Assembly (NCBI GenBank): GCA_009923795.1 | Contig: RFSU01000018.1 | Location: 1 to 19,920 of the forward strand | Source of the DNA: Sphingomonadaceae bacterium | Lineage (GTDB): Bacteria; Pseudomonadota; Alphaproteobacteria; Sphingomonadales; Sphingomonadaceae | Direction of reading: 5' to 3' | DNA: 19,920 bases | In this document: one piece after another, positions 7,993-13,395 of the stretch | Numbering within the stretch: the first letter of the stretch is position 1 | How the letters are laid out: each line of letters starts with the position of its first letter | Translations under genes and position numbers: made by a program | The notes under the pieces: generated by a model | The model's database searches: none | What the model saw: only the letters and a program-made list of their open reading frames with translations | Told to the model about the DNA's origin: nothing

Positions 7993-9327
7993 TTAGTAAA
8001 GGCACGCATTGGCGGCCGTTGGGATTGAGGTGGAAGCCAGCCGCTCATGGAAGGCCACAGCGGCGGGGCTGGTGAAGATTCCGGTCGGCACCGCTTTCAG
8101 ATGCAGGCCAGCCAGCGACCGGACGCGGGACAGGGCGACGTAGGCCTGCCCCGGCTCACGGGCGGCGCGGATGTCGATCCATGCCTCTTTGAGCGTCAGG
8201 CCCTGCGCCTTGTGGATGGTGGATGCCCAGGCCAGCCGCAGCGGGTATTGGTAGAACTTCGCGCTGTCGGCATCCTGCGGGTCAAAGTCCCACATCCAGC
8301 GGCCCATGGTCAGAATCCGGCCGTCATCGGTTTCCACGGTCACCTTGTTGTCATCTTTGATATACCCGGTTAGCGTTCCCATGGTGCCATTGCTGGCCAC
8401 AAGCTCACCTTCAATTGTCAGGTTGGCGGTGATCATGACGCGGGCGCCGATTCGGAGTTCCAGATTGAATGGCGTCACCAGGTTTTTGATGAGCCATTCC
8501 CGCTGGCTTTCGATGTCGCCGGTGATGATGGCCTTGAAGCATTCCGTCTCGCCCGGCAGGCTTTCCAGTTGGCTCTTGTTCCACTTATCCACGGACGCAT
8601 TGTGCGTGTAGAGGCGTGGGATTTTGGCGCTGGCAAACAGGCTGACGCGCCGGGTCATGGTGGCGATGCTGGCCGGCGTCAGGTTCCCGGTGCGGAATCC
8701 GTTCAAGAGGTCCACGAATTCCCGCTCGTCCTGGCGGTGGACGGTCTTGAGGACAGCCGGCACAAAGTCGGCTTGCTGCCATGTCGGCGACAGGAACGCC
8801 CAATCATAGCCGACCCCGTCTTTATCCACAGGCGGGAGTTGGAGAAAATCCCCCACGCAGACGACCTGAATTCCGCCGAATGGAGCATCGGTTTCCCGGA
8901 TCTTCCGGCAATGGAAATCAAGATAGGACAGCAAGCGCCCAGGATACATGCTGATCTCATCAATAACCAAACACTCGGCGGCCTTGATGCGCCGGACGGC
9001 ATTCAGCTTGCTCTTGCTCATCGGTGCTCGCCACCAGTCCCAGAATTCCTGATTGCCCTGGCCGGGCTTCGGTCCAAGCCCCATGCCAGCAAAGCGATAG
9101 ACCGTGCTTACATTGAGGTTCCGCCCGCCTGATTCGCTGGCGAACTTGTCCCGCAGGTTGATACTGGCAATCCCCGTTGTCGCGGCGATGTCCACCCGCC
9201 GGAAAGCGCTGGCGACAAAGGCGGTCGTGACCGTGCTTTTTCCAGTGCCGGCGCTCCCTGTCAAAAAGACATTTTTCCCGGATTGCAGCAGGTCCACAGC
9301 GGCTTGTTGTTCGGCGTCGAGGTTCAT
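7993..9327 (-). CDS. Pif1/RecD-like superfamily 1B DNA helicase
   Basis: The 444 residues carry clear Pif1-family motifs: Walker A GSAGTGKST (24-32), motif Ia TTGIASINL (50-58), motif II IDEISM (122-127), motif III GDFLQLPPV (159-167), motif V ASTIHKAQGLTL (about 367-378) and motif VI QAYVALSRVRSLAGL (about 394-408). Enzymes of this family move 5' to 3' on single-stranded DNA and support replication or recombination; the T4 relative Dda is a phage example. The length is near the minimal helicase core, with no extra domains. The stop of the preceding 101-aa gene and this ATG overlap as TGATG, which supports the start. A small SH3-like insertion typical of RecD2 (the VMITANLTIEGELVASNG to TGYI region) is visible between motifs III and V. 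Confidence 0.93.
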   Translation of the reverse strand: MNLDAEQQAAVDLLQSGKNVFLTGSAGTGKSTVTTAFVASAFRRVDIAATTGIASINLRDKFASESGGRNLNVSTVYRFAGMGLGPKPGQGNQEFWDWWRAPMSKSKLNAVRRIKAAECLVIDEISMYPGRLLSYLDFHCRKIRETDAPFGGIQVVCVGDFLQLPPVDKDGVGYDWAFLSPTWQQADFVPAVLKTVHRQDEREFVDLLNGFRTGNLTPASIATMTRRVSLFASAKIPRLYTHNASVDKWNKSQLESLPGETECFKAIITGDIESQREWLIKNLVTPFNLELRIGARVMITANLTIEGELVASNGTMGTLTGYIKDDNKVTVETDDGRILTMGRWMWDFDPQDADSAKFYQYPLRLAWASTIHKAQGLTLKEAWIDIRAAREPGQAYVALSRVRSLAGLHLKAVPTGIFTSPAAVAFHERLASTSIPTAANACLY

Positions 9328-9632
9328 CAGAATGGAAGGTTCAAGGTTTGCATTGGCCCCATCAAATATTTTACTTTCCCGCTAGGCAATTTCAGTGCGA
9401 GGTAGGATTCGAGGTGCTGGTTCTGGACAACAATCAGGTCCTTGCCGGTGGCGAAATCTGATTCATCAATTGGCCACTCCATCGGGATTGGTTCGGTGCC
9501 ATCCTGCCGGCCCAGATATCCAGGGCGCACCGGCGTGGCGAATGCCTCAGGCGGCGGGACTGGCACCTTTGCCGGCGCGGGCAGTGGTGGGCTGGCAGCT
9601 TTAGCCGCCATGATTTCTTTGAGAGTGGCCAT
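9327..9632 (-). CDS. Phage protein of unknown function, 101 aa
   Basis: I chose ATG 9632 (MATLKEIMAAK), five bases after the exonuclease stop; the longer reading to 9839 lies inside the exonuclease gene. The first 20 residues form a short helix, followed by a proline-rich stretch (PPLPAPAKVPVPPP, about 15-28) that is probably a flexible linker. A compact C-terminal domain follows, with PIDESDFATGKDLIVVQNQ and YLALKLPSGKVKYLMGP. I do not recognise the domain. Placed between an exonuclease and a helicase, it may be an adaptor, but this is only a guess from position. The bases before ATG read AAACAAT, with no Shine-Dalgarno. Confidence 0.65.
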   Translation of the reverse strand: MATLKEIMAAKAASPPLPAPAKVPVPPPEAFATPVRPGYLGRQDGTEPIPMEWPIDESDFATGKDLIVVQNQHLESYLALKLPSGKVKYLMGPMQTLNLPF

Positions 9633-9637
9633 ATTGT

Positions 9638-10312
9638 TTACCCGGTAATGATTCCCATCCTGCGTCCGATTCCTTCCGTCAGCGCCAAATCCTGTTTCAG
9701 GTAGGCTACGGCCGTTTCCGGATCGTGTTCCAATTGGTGACGGAGCTGCAGGCAATCGCCCGCCTTCTGTCCAAGCCCCAAAAATCCAGCGGCAGTATTC
9801 AGGCTGGTGTAGCCGGCGGTCTTGTCGCCGCATTGCCATTCCCGCATCAGGTCAATCCACGGCGGCTGCATCCCCCACTTGTTGCGGATGTCGATCTCGG
9901 GCGGGATGGTGACCTTGAGCGCCCAGCTCCGCTTGATGAGGAATGGGATGTCGAAGCCGTGGCCATTCCATGAGACGAGGATCTTGCCATCCATCATGGA
10001 TGACTTGGCGCACTTCCATAACCGCATCAGCATAACTCCTTCCTGCAGGTCTAATTCGTCATCATCGGCATCTGCAAAAGCGAGGTGCAATATTTCTGAT
10101 TCATCTATCTTGGCTCCCACCATCGCCACGCGCCCAGTGATTGGCGACAGCGCGGCTTTTTCGCGCCACTCCTTGGCCTTCTCCGCAATGGCGGCGGCGA
10201 TCTTTTCAGGATCCTTGAGGTTGCCTGGTGCCTTATGCTCAGGTTCCACCAAGGCAAGCCGCGCTTCCGAGAGCGGGACGGTTTCGATGTCGTAAACAAA
10301 TGCATTGGACAT
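9638..10312 (-). CDS. DEDD-family 3'-5' exonuclease (PolB-like exo domain)
   Basis: The 224-residue protein has the three exonuclease motifs: Exo I VYDIETVP with D8 and E10; Exo II SWNGHGFDIPFL with N116 and D121; and Exo III YLKQD, with Y204 and D208, preceded by a helix. These four acidic residues bind two metal ions that hydrolyse DNA from the 3' end. The spacing fits the stand-alone exonucleases related to the proofreading domain of family-B polymerases. A family-B polymerase itself is not in the window, so this may work with the host polymerase or with the recombination proteins encoded next to it. It starts at ATG 10312 after a 368-base gap, so it may head its own transcript. No Shine-Dalgarno is seen (GATCGAATT before ATG). 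Confidence 0.88.
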   Translation of the reverse strand: MSNAFVYDIETVPLSEARLALVEPEHKAPGNLKDPEKIAAAIAEKAKEWREKAALSPITGRVAMVGAKIDESEILHLAFADADDDELDLQEGVMLMRLWKCAKSSMMDGKILVSWNGHGFDIPFLIKRSWALKVTIPPEIDIRNKWGMQPPWIDLMREWQCGDKTAGYTSLNTAAGFLGLGQKAGDCLQLRHQLEHDPETAVAYLKQDLALTEGIGRRMGIITG

Positions 10313-10680
10313 AATTCGATCTTTGATAGTGGTGAAAGTTTACCCGGTCGCCGGCGGTGCTGGTATCACGCTGCCGTTGTTGCGTCCGCAGCCGGGTGCT
10401 GCGTTTTGGGGTTTCCGGTGTTTCAGGGATTCTTTCCCCTGTGTCATTCCTTAGCTACTTTTGGGTTGCGTGCCCGGCTGGCCCTGCGCGAAGGGCCTCA
10501 TATCTGGTAGGAATTCAGGGTCCGATTGGGTGGATGCGGGCCGGAATTTAACCGGCTATTGATTATTGAAGGATTTCAATTGAGTTGCCACCCGAAGCGG
10601 CTGGGAGTAACTATCATCCATCCGGATCGTCCTTCATGGCTAACTGCGTTTCAACGTCAACGCCGCCGCATCCAAACTTT
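10313..10680. other. 368-base gap in the early operon, no convincing gene
   Basis: This is the only long break in the leftward block. No minus-strand frame of useful length crosses it. The largest candidate is a 35-codon frame at 10340-10447 (start MTQGKESLKHRK), of composition unlike a typical protein; a 21-codon frame near 10600 is weaker still. Three short hairpins are visible: CGCAGC/GCTGCG at 10387-10403, GGCCCT/AGGGCC at 10480-10497 and GCCGG/CCGGC at 10540-10556. None is followed by a run of T on the minus strand, so they are not classical terminators. The gap may hold a promoter for the exonuclease operon, an RNA or a replication site. Confidence 0.5.
10340..10447 (-). CDS. Possible 35-codon ORF in the gap
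   Basis: An ATG at 10447, preceded by AAGGA with no spacer, opens a 35-codon frame that ends at TAA 10340-10342, 27 bases before the exonuclease start. The product would be basic and rich in Pro, Gly and Asn (GCGRNNGSVIPAPPATG). I know of no relative. Its only support is that it fills part of the gap in the right direction, so it may be chance. Confidence 0.15.
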   Translation of the reverse strand: MTQGKESLKHRKPQNAAPGCGRNNGSVIPAPPATG

Positions 10681-11394
10681 CTAAAACTTCGCCTCAACCG
10701 GCACACCTCCCGCGGCTGCCAGCAACTTTTGCACCTCATCCAGCGCGGCAAGCAGGCGCTTGTCATCGGCGGTGATCTTGTAGCCGGCGGCCTGCGTGCT
10801 GGGAATCCAATGCTCAATCAGGGCCTTGAGTGCGCTTTCATCAAGATTCTCCAGTTCCTGCCCGGCGAACTTGCCCACATGGACCTTGGTTTGCTGCCAG
10901 CCTTTGGGCTGTTCTGGAACATCGGTCCTGTTGTAGGCTGCCCCGGTGTTGTTGGCATCATCCTTCTTTTTGTCCCGCTGGCGGATGTATTTGCCGGATG
11001 GCTTGAGGGCGTCGGGAGCGACATCCTGTTTCAGATAGGTGATATTGGCGTAGGTTTCATCATCCGTGGTCTTGTGCTCGATGATGAGCTTCACTGGTTT
11101 CCCAATCAGACTTTCGGTGTCGAACTTCTCCCCTGGCGCTTCACCAGTAATCTTCACGATGTCTTTCCGCAGCGTGGCTTTTTCGTTGAGGGATGGCGTG
11201 TAGCCGTGTGCCCAATGCGTCCAGGGTGATCCATCTTCCCGCTTCAACTCGGTTTCATAGACGATGGCGAATTTTTCCTTTTCGCCAAACTTGGTTACCG
11301 TCTTTTTCGGGTCTGTCACATCGACCACGACAGCGCGGATTGGGCCATCGGTTTCAGGGTGCGGGGCGAATTTGGTTTTGCTTTCGAGGATCAT
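10681..11394 (-). CDS. Phage OB-fold ssDNA-binding-like protein
   Basis: The 237-residue protein resembles phage proteins that take the place of SSB. Its N-terminal strands (IRAVVVDVTDPKKTVTKFG, then EKFAIVYETELK) are followed by the segment YTPSLNEKATLRKDIV and LIGKPVKLIIEHKTTDDETY with YANITYLK. That order of strands, a loaded helix and a second strand pair over residues 15-125 matches an OB-fold domain that I have seen annotated as phage single-strand binding or DUF669-like. The C-terminal third is helical and polar (KKKDDANN, then ESALKALIEHW). It probably coats DNA opened by the phage helicases. The ATG has no Shine-Dalgarno, but the small membrane-protein gene ends only 47 bases before it. 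A clear acidic SSB tail is missing. Confidence 0.65.
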   Translation of the reverse strand: MILESKTKFAPHPETDGPIRAVVVDVTDPKKTVTKFGEKEKFAIVYETELKREDGSPWTHWAHGYTPSLNEKATLRKDIVKITGEAPGEKFDTESLIGKPVKLIIEHKTTDDETYANITYLKQDVAPDALKPSGKYIRQRDKKKDDANNTGAAYNRTDVPEQPKGWQQTKVHVGKFAGQELENLDESALKALIEHWIPSTQAAGYKITADDKRLLAALDEVQKLLAAAGGVPVEAKF

Positions 11395-11441
11395 GGTATT
11401 GCTTGGTGTTTGGTGTTTTTGGGTTTGCCCGGTAGGGAAAG

Positions 11442-11597
11442 TTATTGAATGGACTGCATGAAATCATCATGGCGTGCGGCTTGCTGGCGGCGCATCCGGC
11501 GCAACCGCTTCCAGTTCATTTCGAATGCCGCGAAAAATGCCAGAAACAGGATGGCAAAGAGGATTAGAATCAGGCCGAAGATCATTTCGAAGTTCAT
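11442..11597 (-). CDS. Small single-pass membrane protein, 51 aa
   Basis: ATG 11597 opens 51 codons to TAA 11442-11444. Residues 5-26 form a strongly hydrophobic helix (MIFGLILILFAILFLAFFAA) and the rest is very basic (NWKRLRRMRRQQAARHDD), so by the positive-inside rule the C-terminus should face the cytoplasm. The frame overlaps the last 131 bases of the HTH gene in another frame. Support for translation comes from its clean membrane-protein character and from a promoter-like -10 (TATATT) with the same leader motif as the first operon gene placed just before the ATG. Its role is unknown; possible jobs are anchoring a replication complex or acting on host membranes. Confidence 0.6.
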   Translation of the reverse strand: MNFEMIFGLILILFAILFLAFFAAFEMNWKRLRRMRRQQAARHDDFMQSIQ

Positions 11598-11982
11598 GGT
11601 TGGCGTTGGTAAAAATATAAGTGAGGGCTTCCATGCAGGTCAGGCCGGCGCGGTCCTGGGAAAGCTTGAGAATGGTATTAAAGGCGGCTTGGCAGAATGC
11701 CGGCGATTGTGCGAGGGTGCGGAGGGATGCCAGCTTGCCATCATCCATCTCCGGCTCGCCGATCATGTGAGCCATCAGGCTTGGAACGTGAACATAGGTG
11801 ATCCCCTGATCTCCACGGCCCTGATCTGGAACATGTTTGTAGCGGACCTTGGCTGGAATTCCGCGCTGTGGGATTCCGTAGATGAGTTGCTGGATCTTGC
11901 GCCGGCTCCATCCGGATACTGGGCACTTGGCACCACGGCGGGCGGGCGGCAGCTTGATCCATGTTTCGTGAACAGTGCTCAT
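11467..11982 (-). CDS. HTH/excisionase-like DNA-binding protein
   Basis: The start was set at ATG 11982 because it overlaps the stop of the membrane-anchored gene as ATGA; the frame is also open upstream to 12093 but only within that gene. The product has 171 residues. Residues about 16-60 read KCPVSGWSRRKIQQLIY then KVRYKHVP and GITYVHVPSLMAHMIGE, close to a MerR/excisionase-type winged helix seen in phage proteins, with CPVSG at the start of the recognition region. A helical domain follows (DDGKLASLRTLAQSPAF, NTILKLSQDRAG). The tail from about residue 130 is out-of-frame reading of the membrane peptide gene and has no domain-like features. It could be an excisionase or a second regulator; the integrase 2 kb away makes excisionase attractive, but this is inference. 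Confidence 0.65.
   Translation of the reverse strand: MSTVHETWIKLPPARRGAKCPVSGWSRRKIQQLIYGIPQRGIPAKVRYKHVPDQGRGDQGITYVHVPSLMAHMIGEPEMDDGKLASLRTLAQSPAFCQAAFNTILKLSQDRAGLTCMEALTYIFTNANHELRNDLRPDSNPLCHPVSGIFRGIRNELEAVAPDAPPASRTP
11600..11609 (-). repeat. Leader motif copy 2 (CCAACGCCAA)
   Basis: On the minus strand the ten bases CCAACGCCAA sit two bases before ATG 11597 and six bases after the last T of a TATATT box. The match to copy 1 (13267-13276) is perfect over ten bases and extends to TTT-[T/A]-CC upstream. Confidence 0.6.
11614..11643 (-). promoter_or_regulatory. Promoter-like site before the small membrane gene
   Basis: On the minus strand a -10-like TATATT (11614-11619, five of six consensus bases) lies 18 bases after a -35-like CTGACC (11638-11643, four of six). 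A start site six or seven bases downstream would fall at about 11607, giving a very short leader before ATG 11597. It could drive the membrane peptide and the OB-fold gene independently of the long operon. Unverified. Confidence 0.4.
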
Positions 11983-12344
11983 TGACGTGCTTCCACAAGG
12001 GACTTGCATGTTGGGCATTTGCAGACGCCCGTTGAAAAAGAGTAACAGCTTTGTGCGATGGCTACATCGACCGGCCATCCCTGTATCAGGCATCCCGCCA
12101 TGCTCCGGCGGATGCTGTCCGTAAGCTGCGCATCGTGTGCTTCCACCAGGGTGGTTTCAGCTTCCAGATACTGCATTTTGAGGGCCTCCTCTGATGTCCC
12201 ATCGTGAGGACGTTCGATGTCAAAAACAGAAACAAGCTGGCAGCGGCTTGGAAATTCTGACGGTTCCTTAGTCAACTTTTCGGACCCGCTGAAAAGCAGC
12301 ATGACAAATGCAGCAACAATAAGGAGGAGGATGACAATGCTCAT
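11979..12344 (-). CDS. Membrane-anchored protein with C-terminal Cys motif, 121 aa
   Basis: Residues 2-18 are hydrophobic (SIVILLLIVAAFVMLLF) and make a single N-terminal anchor or uncleaved signal; the remainder is soluble. A helical stretch with EALKMQYLEAETTLVEAHD at 53-71 is followed by another with SIRRSMAGCLI, and the end has CKCPTC (C108, C110, C113), which may bind metal together with C100 or C35. No family is recognised. Both ends are joined by ATGA overlaps: the ATG to the zinc-cluster gene, the TGA to the HTH gene. It may locate part of the early complex to the membrane, but the sequence does not show a partner. Confidence 0.75.
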   Translation of the reverse strand: MSIVILLLIVAAFVMLLFSGSEKLTKEPSEFPSRCQLVSVFDIERPHDGTSEEALKMQYLEAETTLVEAHDAQLTDSIRRSMAGCLIQGWPVDVAIAQSCYSFSTGVCKCPTCKSLVEARQ

Positions 12345-13069
12345 GCGGCCTCCTTGCTATCGGATTTCGCCGGTGCCCATTTGTTGGAGAATCCGTAGGG
12401 TGTATTCGGCTCAACAACTGCCGCAATTCCATCCCCGCCACCGAATTGGAAGCAGATGTATTTCCCGCATTTCGACAAGGCAATCATCGGGTTCGGCAGA
12501 GACTTGATGGCCACAAGGTGGCAAGCCCTGATGCCTTTTCCGTCAAAGACCTCGATTGTGCGGCCGTCGAGCTTTTTTCCTCCGCCCTCGCATTCACTGC
12601 ATTCCATGTCTTGCTCGCAATGCGGGCAAGCACAGCGTCCAGTTCCATCGCAGTCGCCGCAGGTCACGGTCCTTTCATCCGGGCATTTAGGAAGGCTGAT
12701 GAATTCACCGGGCAGCACCGGGTTAAAAATCTTCTTCACATCCTGAGGCGGCTTGATGATGTCATATCCGGCAAAGCCTTCGATCTGCGGCACCCGGACC
12801 ATGATCCGGCCATCGGTTGCCCAGGTGAATCCATCCTGATTGAATGGACGGGAGAGCTGATATCGACCTTCACCGGAACAGAAAACGGAAATCATTTTCT
12901 CGGTGATAGGCTGGGTATTCATGGCGGTTTCCAGAAGGGCGGCAGCCTGCTTTGTGGTGAGCGGCGTCCCATTGTCATACCAAGCGGCAGCGTCGGCGGC
13001 ATCAATGCTGGCATCCATTGCAGCATCCTGCGGGTCTTGCGGCAGGTCGCCGTAGTGGGGGGCGCTCAT
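12341..13069 (-). CDS. Zinc-cluster protein, possible clamp-like fold, 242 aa
   Basis: This 242-residue protein starts at an ATG that overlaps the RHH-like gene's stop (ATGA). Residues 1-50 are Asp/Ala-rich. From about 80, GFTWATDGRIMVRVP resembles the strand-turn-strand with DG that occurs in sliding-clamp domains. A DnaJ-type cysteine cluster follows: CGDCDGTG (C137, C140), CACPHC (C146, C148, C151) and CSECEGGG (C157, C160), enough for one or two zinc ions. The end, RACHLVAIKSLPN then YICFQFGGGDGIAAVVEPN, again recalls the last strands of a beta clamp (a pattern like G-G-x-G-hydrophobic). If so, this is a clamp-like fold interrupted by a zinc cluster, a new role or a replication adaptor. 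The zinc cluster is firm, the clamp analogy is tentative. Confidence 0.8.
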   Translation of the reverse strand: MSAPHYGDLPQDPQDAAMDASIDAADAAAWYDNGTPLTTKQAAALLETAMNTQPITEKMISVFCSGEGRYQLSRPFNQDGFTWATDGRIMVRVPQIEGFAGYDIIKPPQDVKKIFNPVLPGEFISLPKCPDERTVTCGDCDGTGRCACPHCEQDMECSECEGGGKKLDGRTIEVFDGKGIRACHLVAIKSLPNPMIALSKCGKYICFQFGGGDGIAAVVEPNTPYGFSNKWAPAKSDSKEAA

Positions 13070-13263
13070 GCTACGGCCCTCACTTTCTTTTTGGCCGACT
13101 TTTTCAGCGGCTTGCGCGGACCTGATTCATCCAGCTTGGCAAGAATCGCGTTCACGATAAACTGGTCCGACTTGATCCCAAGTGACGCGGCTTTGGATTC
13201 AACCTGAATCAGGTGATCCGGCGTCAACGTGGCCGATGGGGTGATTGTGATTGTGATGTCCAT
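13066..13263 (-). CDS. Small ribbon-helix-helix-like protein, first gene of the operon
   Basis: ATG 13263 gives 65 residues; the longer frame to 13314 lacks a usable start because it would run into the control region. The beginning ITITPSATLTPDHLIQVESK and LGIKSDQFIVNAILAKLDE fit a short strand followed by two helices, as in Arc/CopG-type ribbon-helix-helix proteins, and the basic tail (PRKPLKKSAKKKVRAVA) could contact DNA. It is the first gene downstream of the divergent control region, in the position held by Cro-like or early regulators. Its stop overlaps the next ATG (ATGA). The fold is inferred from pattern only, and a non-DNA-binding role is possible. Confidence 0.6.
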   Translation of the reverse strand: MDITITITPSATLTPDHLIQVESKAASLGIKSDQFIVNAILAKLDESGPRKPLKKSAKKKVRAVA

Positions 13264-13266
13264 AAA

Positions 13267-13276
13267 TTGGCGTTGG
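13267..13276 (-). repeat. Leader motif copy 1 (CCAACGCCAA)
   Basis: On the minus strand the bases CCAACGCCAA lie three bases before ATG 13263, the first codon of the operon. The spacing from the upstream -10-like box (six bases to the A of AACGCC) is the same as in copy 2 at 11600-11609. Confidence 0.6.
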
Positions 13277-13280
13277 AAAA

Positions 13281-13308
13281 GATTTAGCACTTTGCGAAAC
13301 GAACGCAA
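13281..13308 (-). promoter_or_regulatory. Leftward early promoter candidate
   Basis: On the minus strand TTGCGT (13303-13308) and TAAATC (13281-13286) are separated by 16 bases. Both are weak matches to -35 and -10, but the second overlaps a GTGCTAAAT half-site, and a start six or seven bases later falls at about 13274, inside the leader motif. It would drive the whole leftward block and be blocked by a protein bound to the half-site. Confidence 0.35.
13282..13290. repeat. Third operator half-site (ATTTAGCAC)
   Basis: The plus strand reads ATTTAGCAC, identical to the right arm of the inverted repeat at 13386-13394. It lies on the leftward-promoter -10. The centre is 94 bases from the centre of the inverted repeat, about nine helical turns, so two bound dimers could face the same side. 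A degenerate copy ATGCTGAAA occurs at 13323-13331. Confidence 0.5.
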
Positions 13309-13358
13309 GCACAATTTGCAAAATGCTGAAAAATAATTCGCACTACGGGAAAAAGAGT

Positions 13359-13387
13359 TTGCAGTGTGCTAAATTTCAGCGTAGAAT
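13359..13387 (+). promoter_or_regulatory. Promoter of repressor-like gene, predicted leaderless mRNA
   Basis: TTGCAG (13359-13364) and TAGAAT (13382-13387, five of six to TATAAT) are exactly 17 bases apart. A start seven or eight bases after the -10 would be at 13394-13396, the A of the ATG, so the mRNA would have essentially no leader. No Shine-Dalgarno is present, which agrees. The -10 overlaps the operator-like inverted repeat. Confidence 0.5.
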
Positions 13388-13394
13388 TTAGCAC
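13366..13394. promoter_or_regulatory. Operator-like perfect inverted repeat
   Basis: GTGCTAAATT (13366-13375) and AATTTAGCAC (13385-13394) are perfect 10-base arms with a 9-base spacer, ending one base before the repressor-like gene's ATG. The size and form suit a dimeric HTH repressor. Its position on the -10 predicts autoregulation. Confidence 0.7.
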
Positions 13395-13395
13395 G

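Noticed and set aside
6562..8002. An 11-base repeat TGCCTTTACTA at the ends of the Pif1 and ATPase genes
   Set aside because: Eleven-base matches are expected by chance in 20 kb, and both code for the final Cys-Leu-Tyr of each protein.
10387..10497. Hairpins that might be transcription terminators
   Set aside because: Stems are only six base pairs and neither strand has the following T-run needed for a factor-independent terminator.
11353..11470. A 38-codon frame with ATG overlapping the HTH stop (TGATG)
   Set aside because: It runs into the OB-fold gene in another frame and has a Pro/Asn-rich product with no domain; the small membrane gene explains the interval better.
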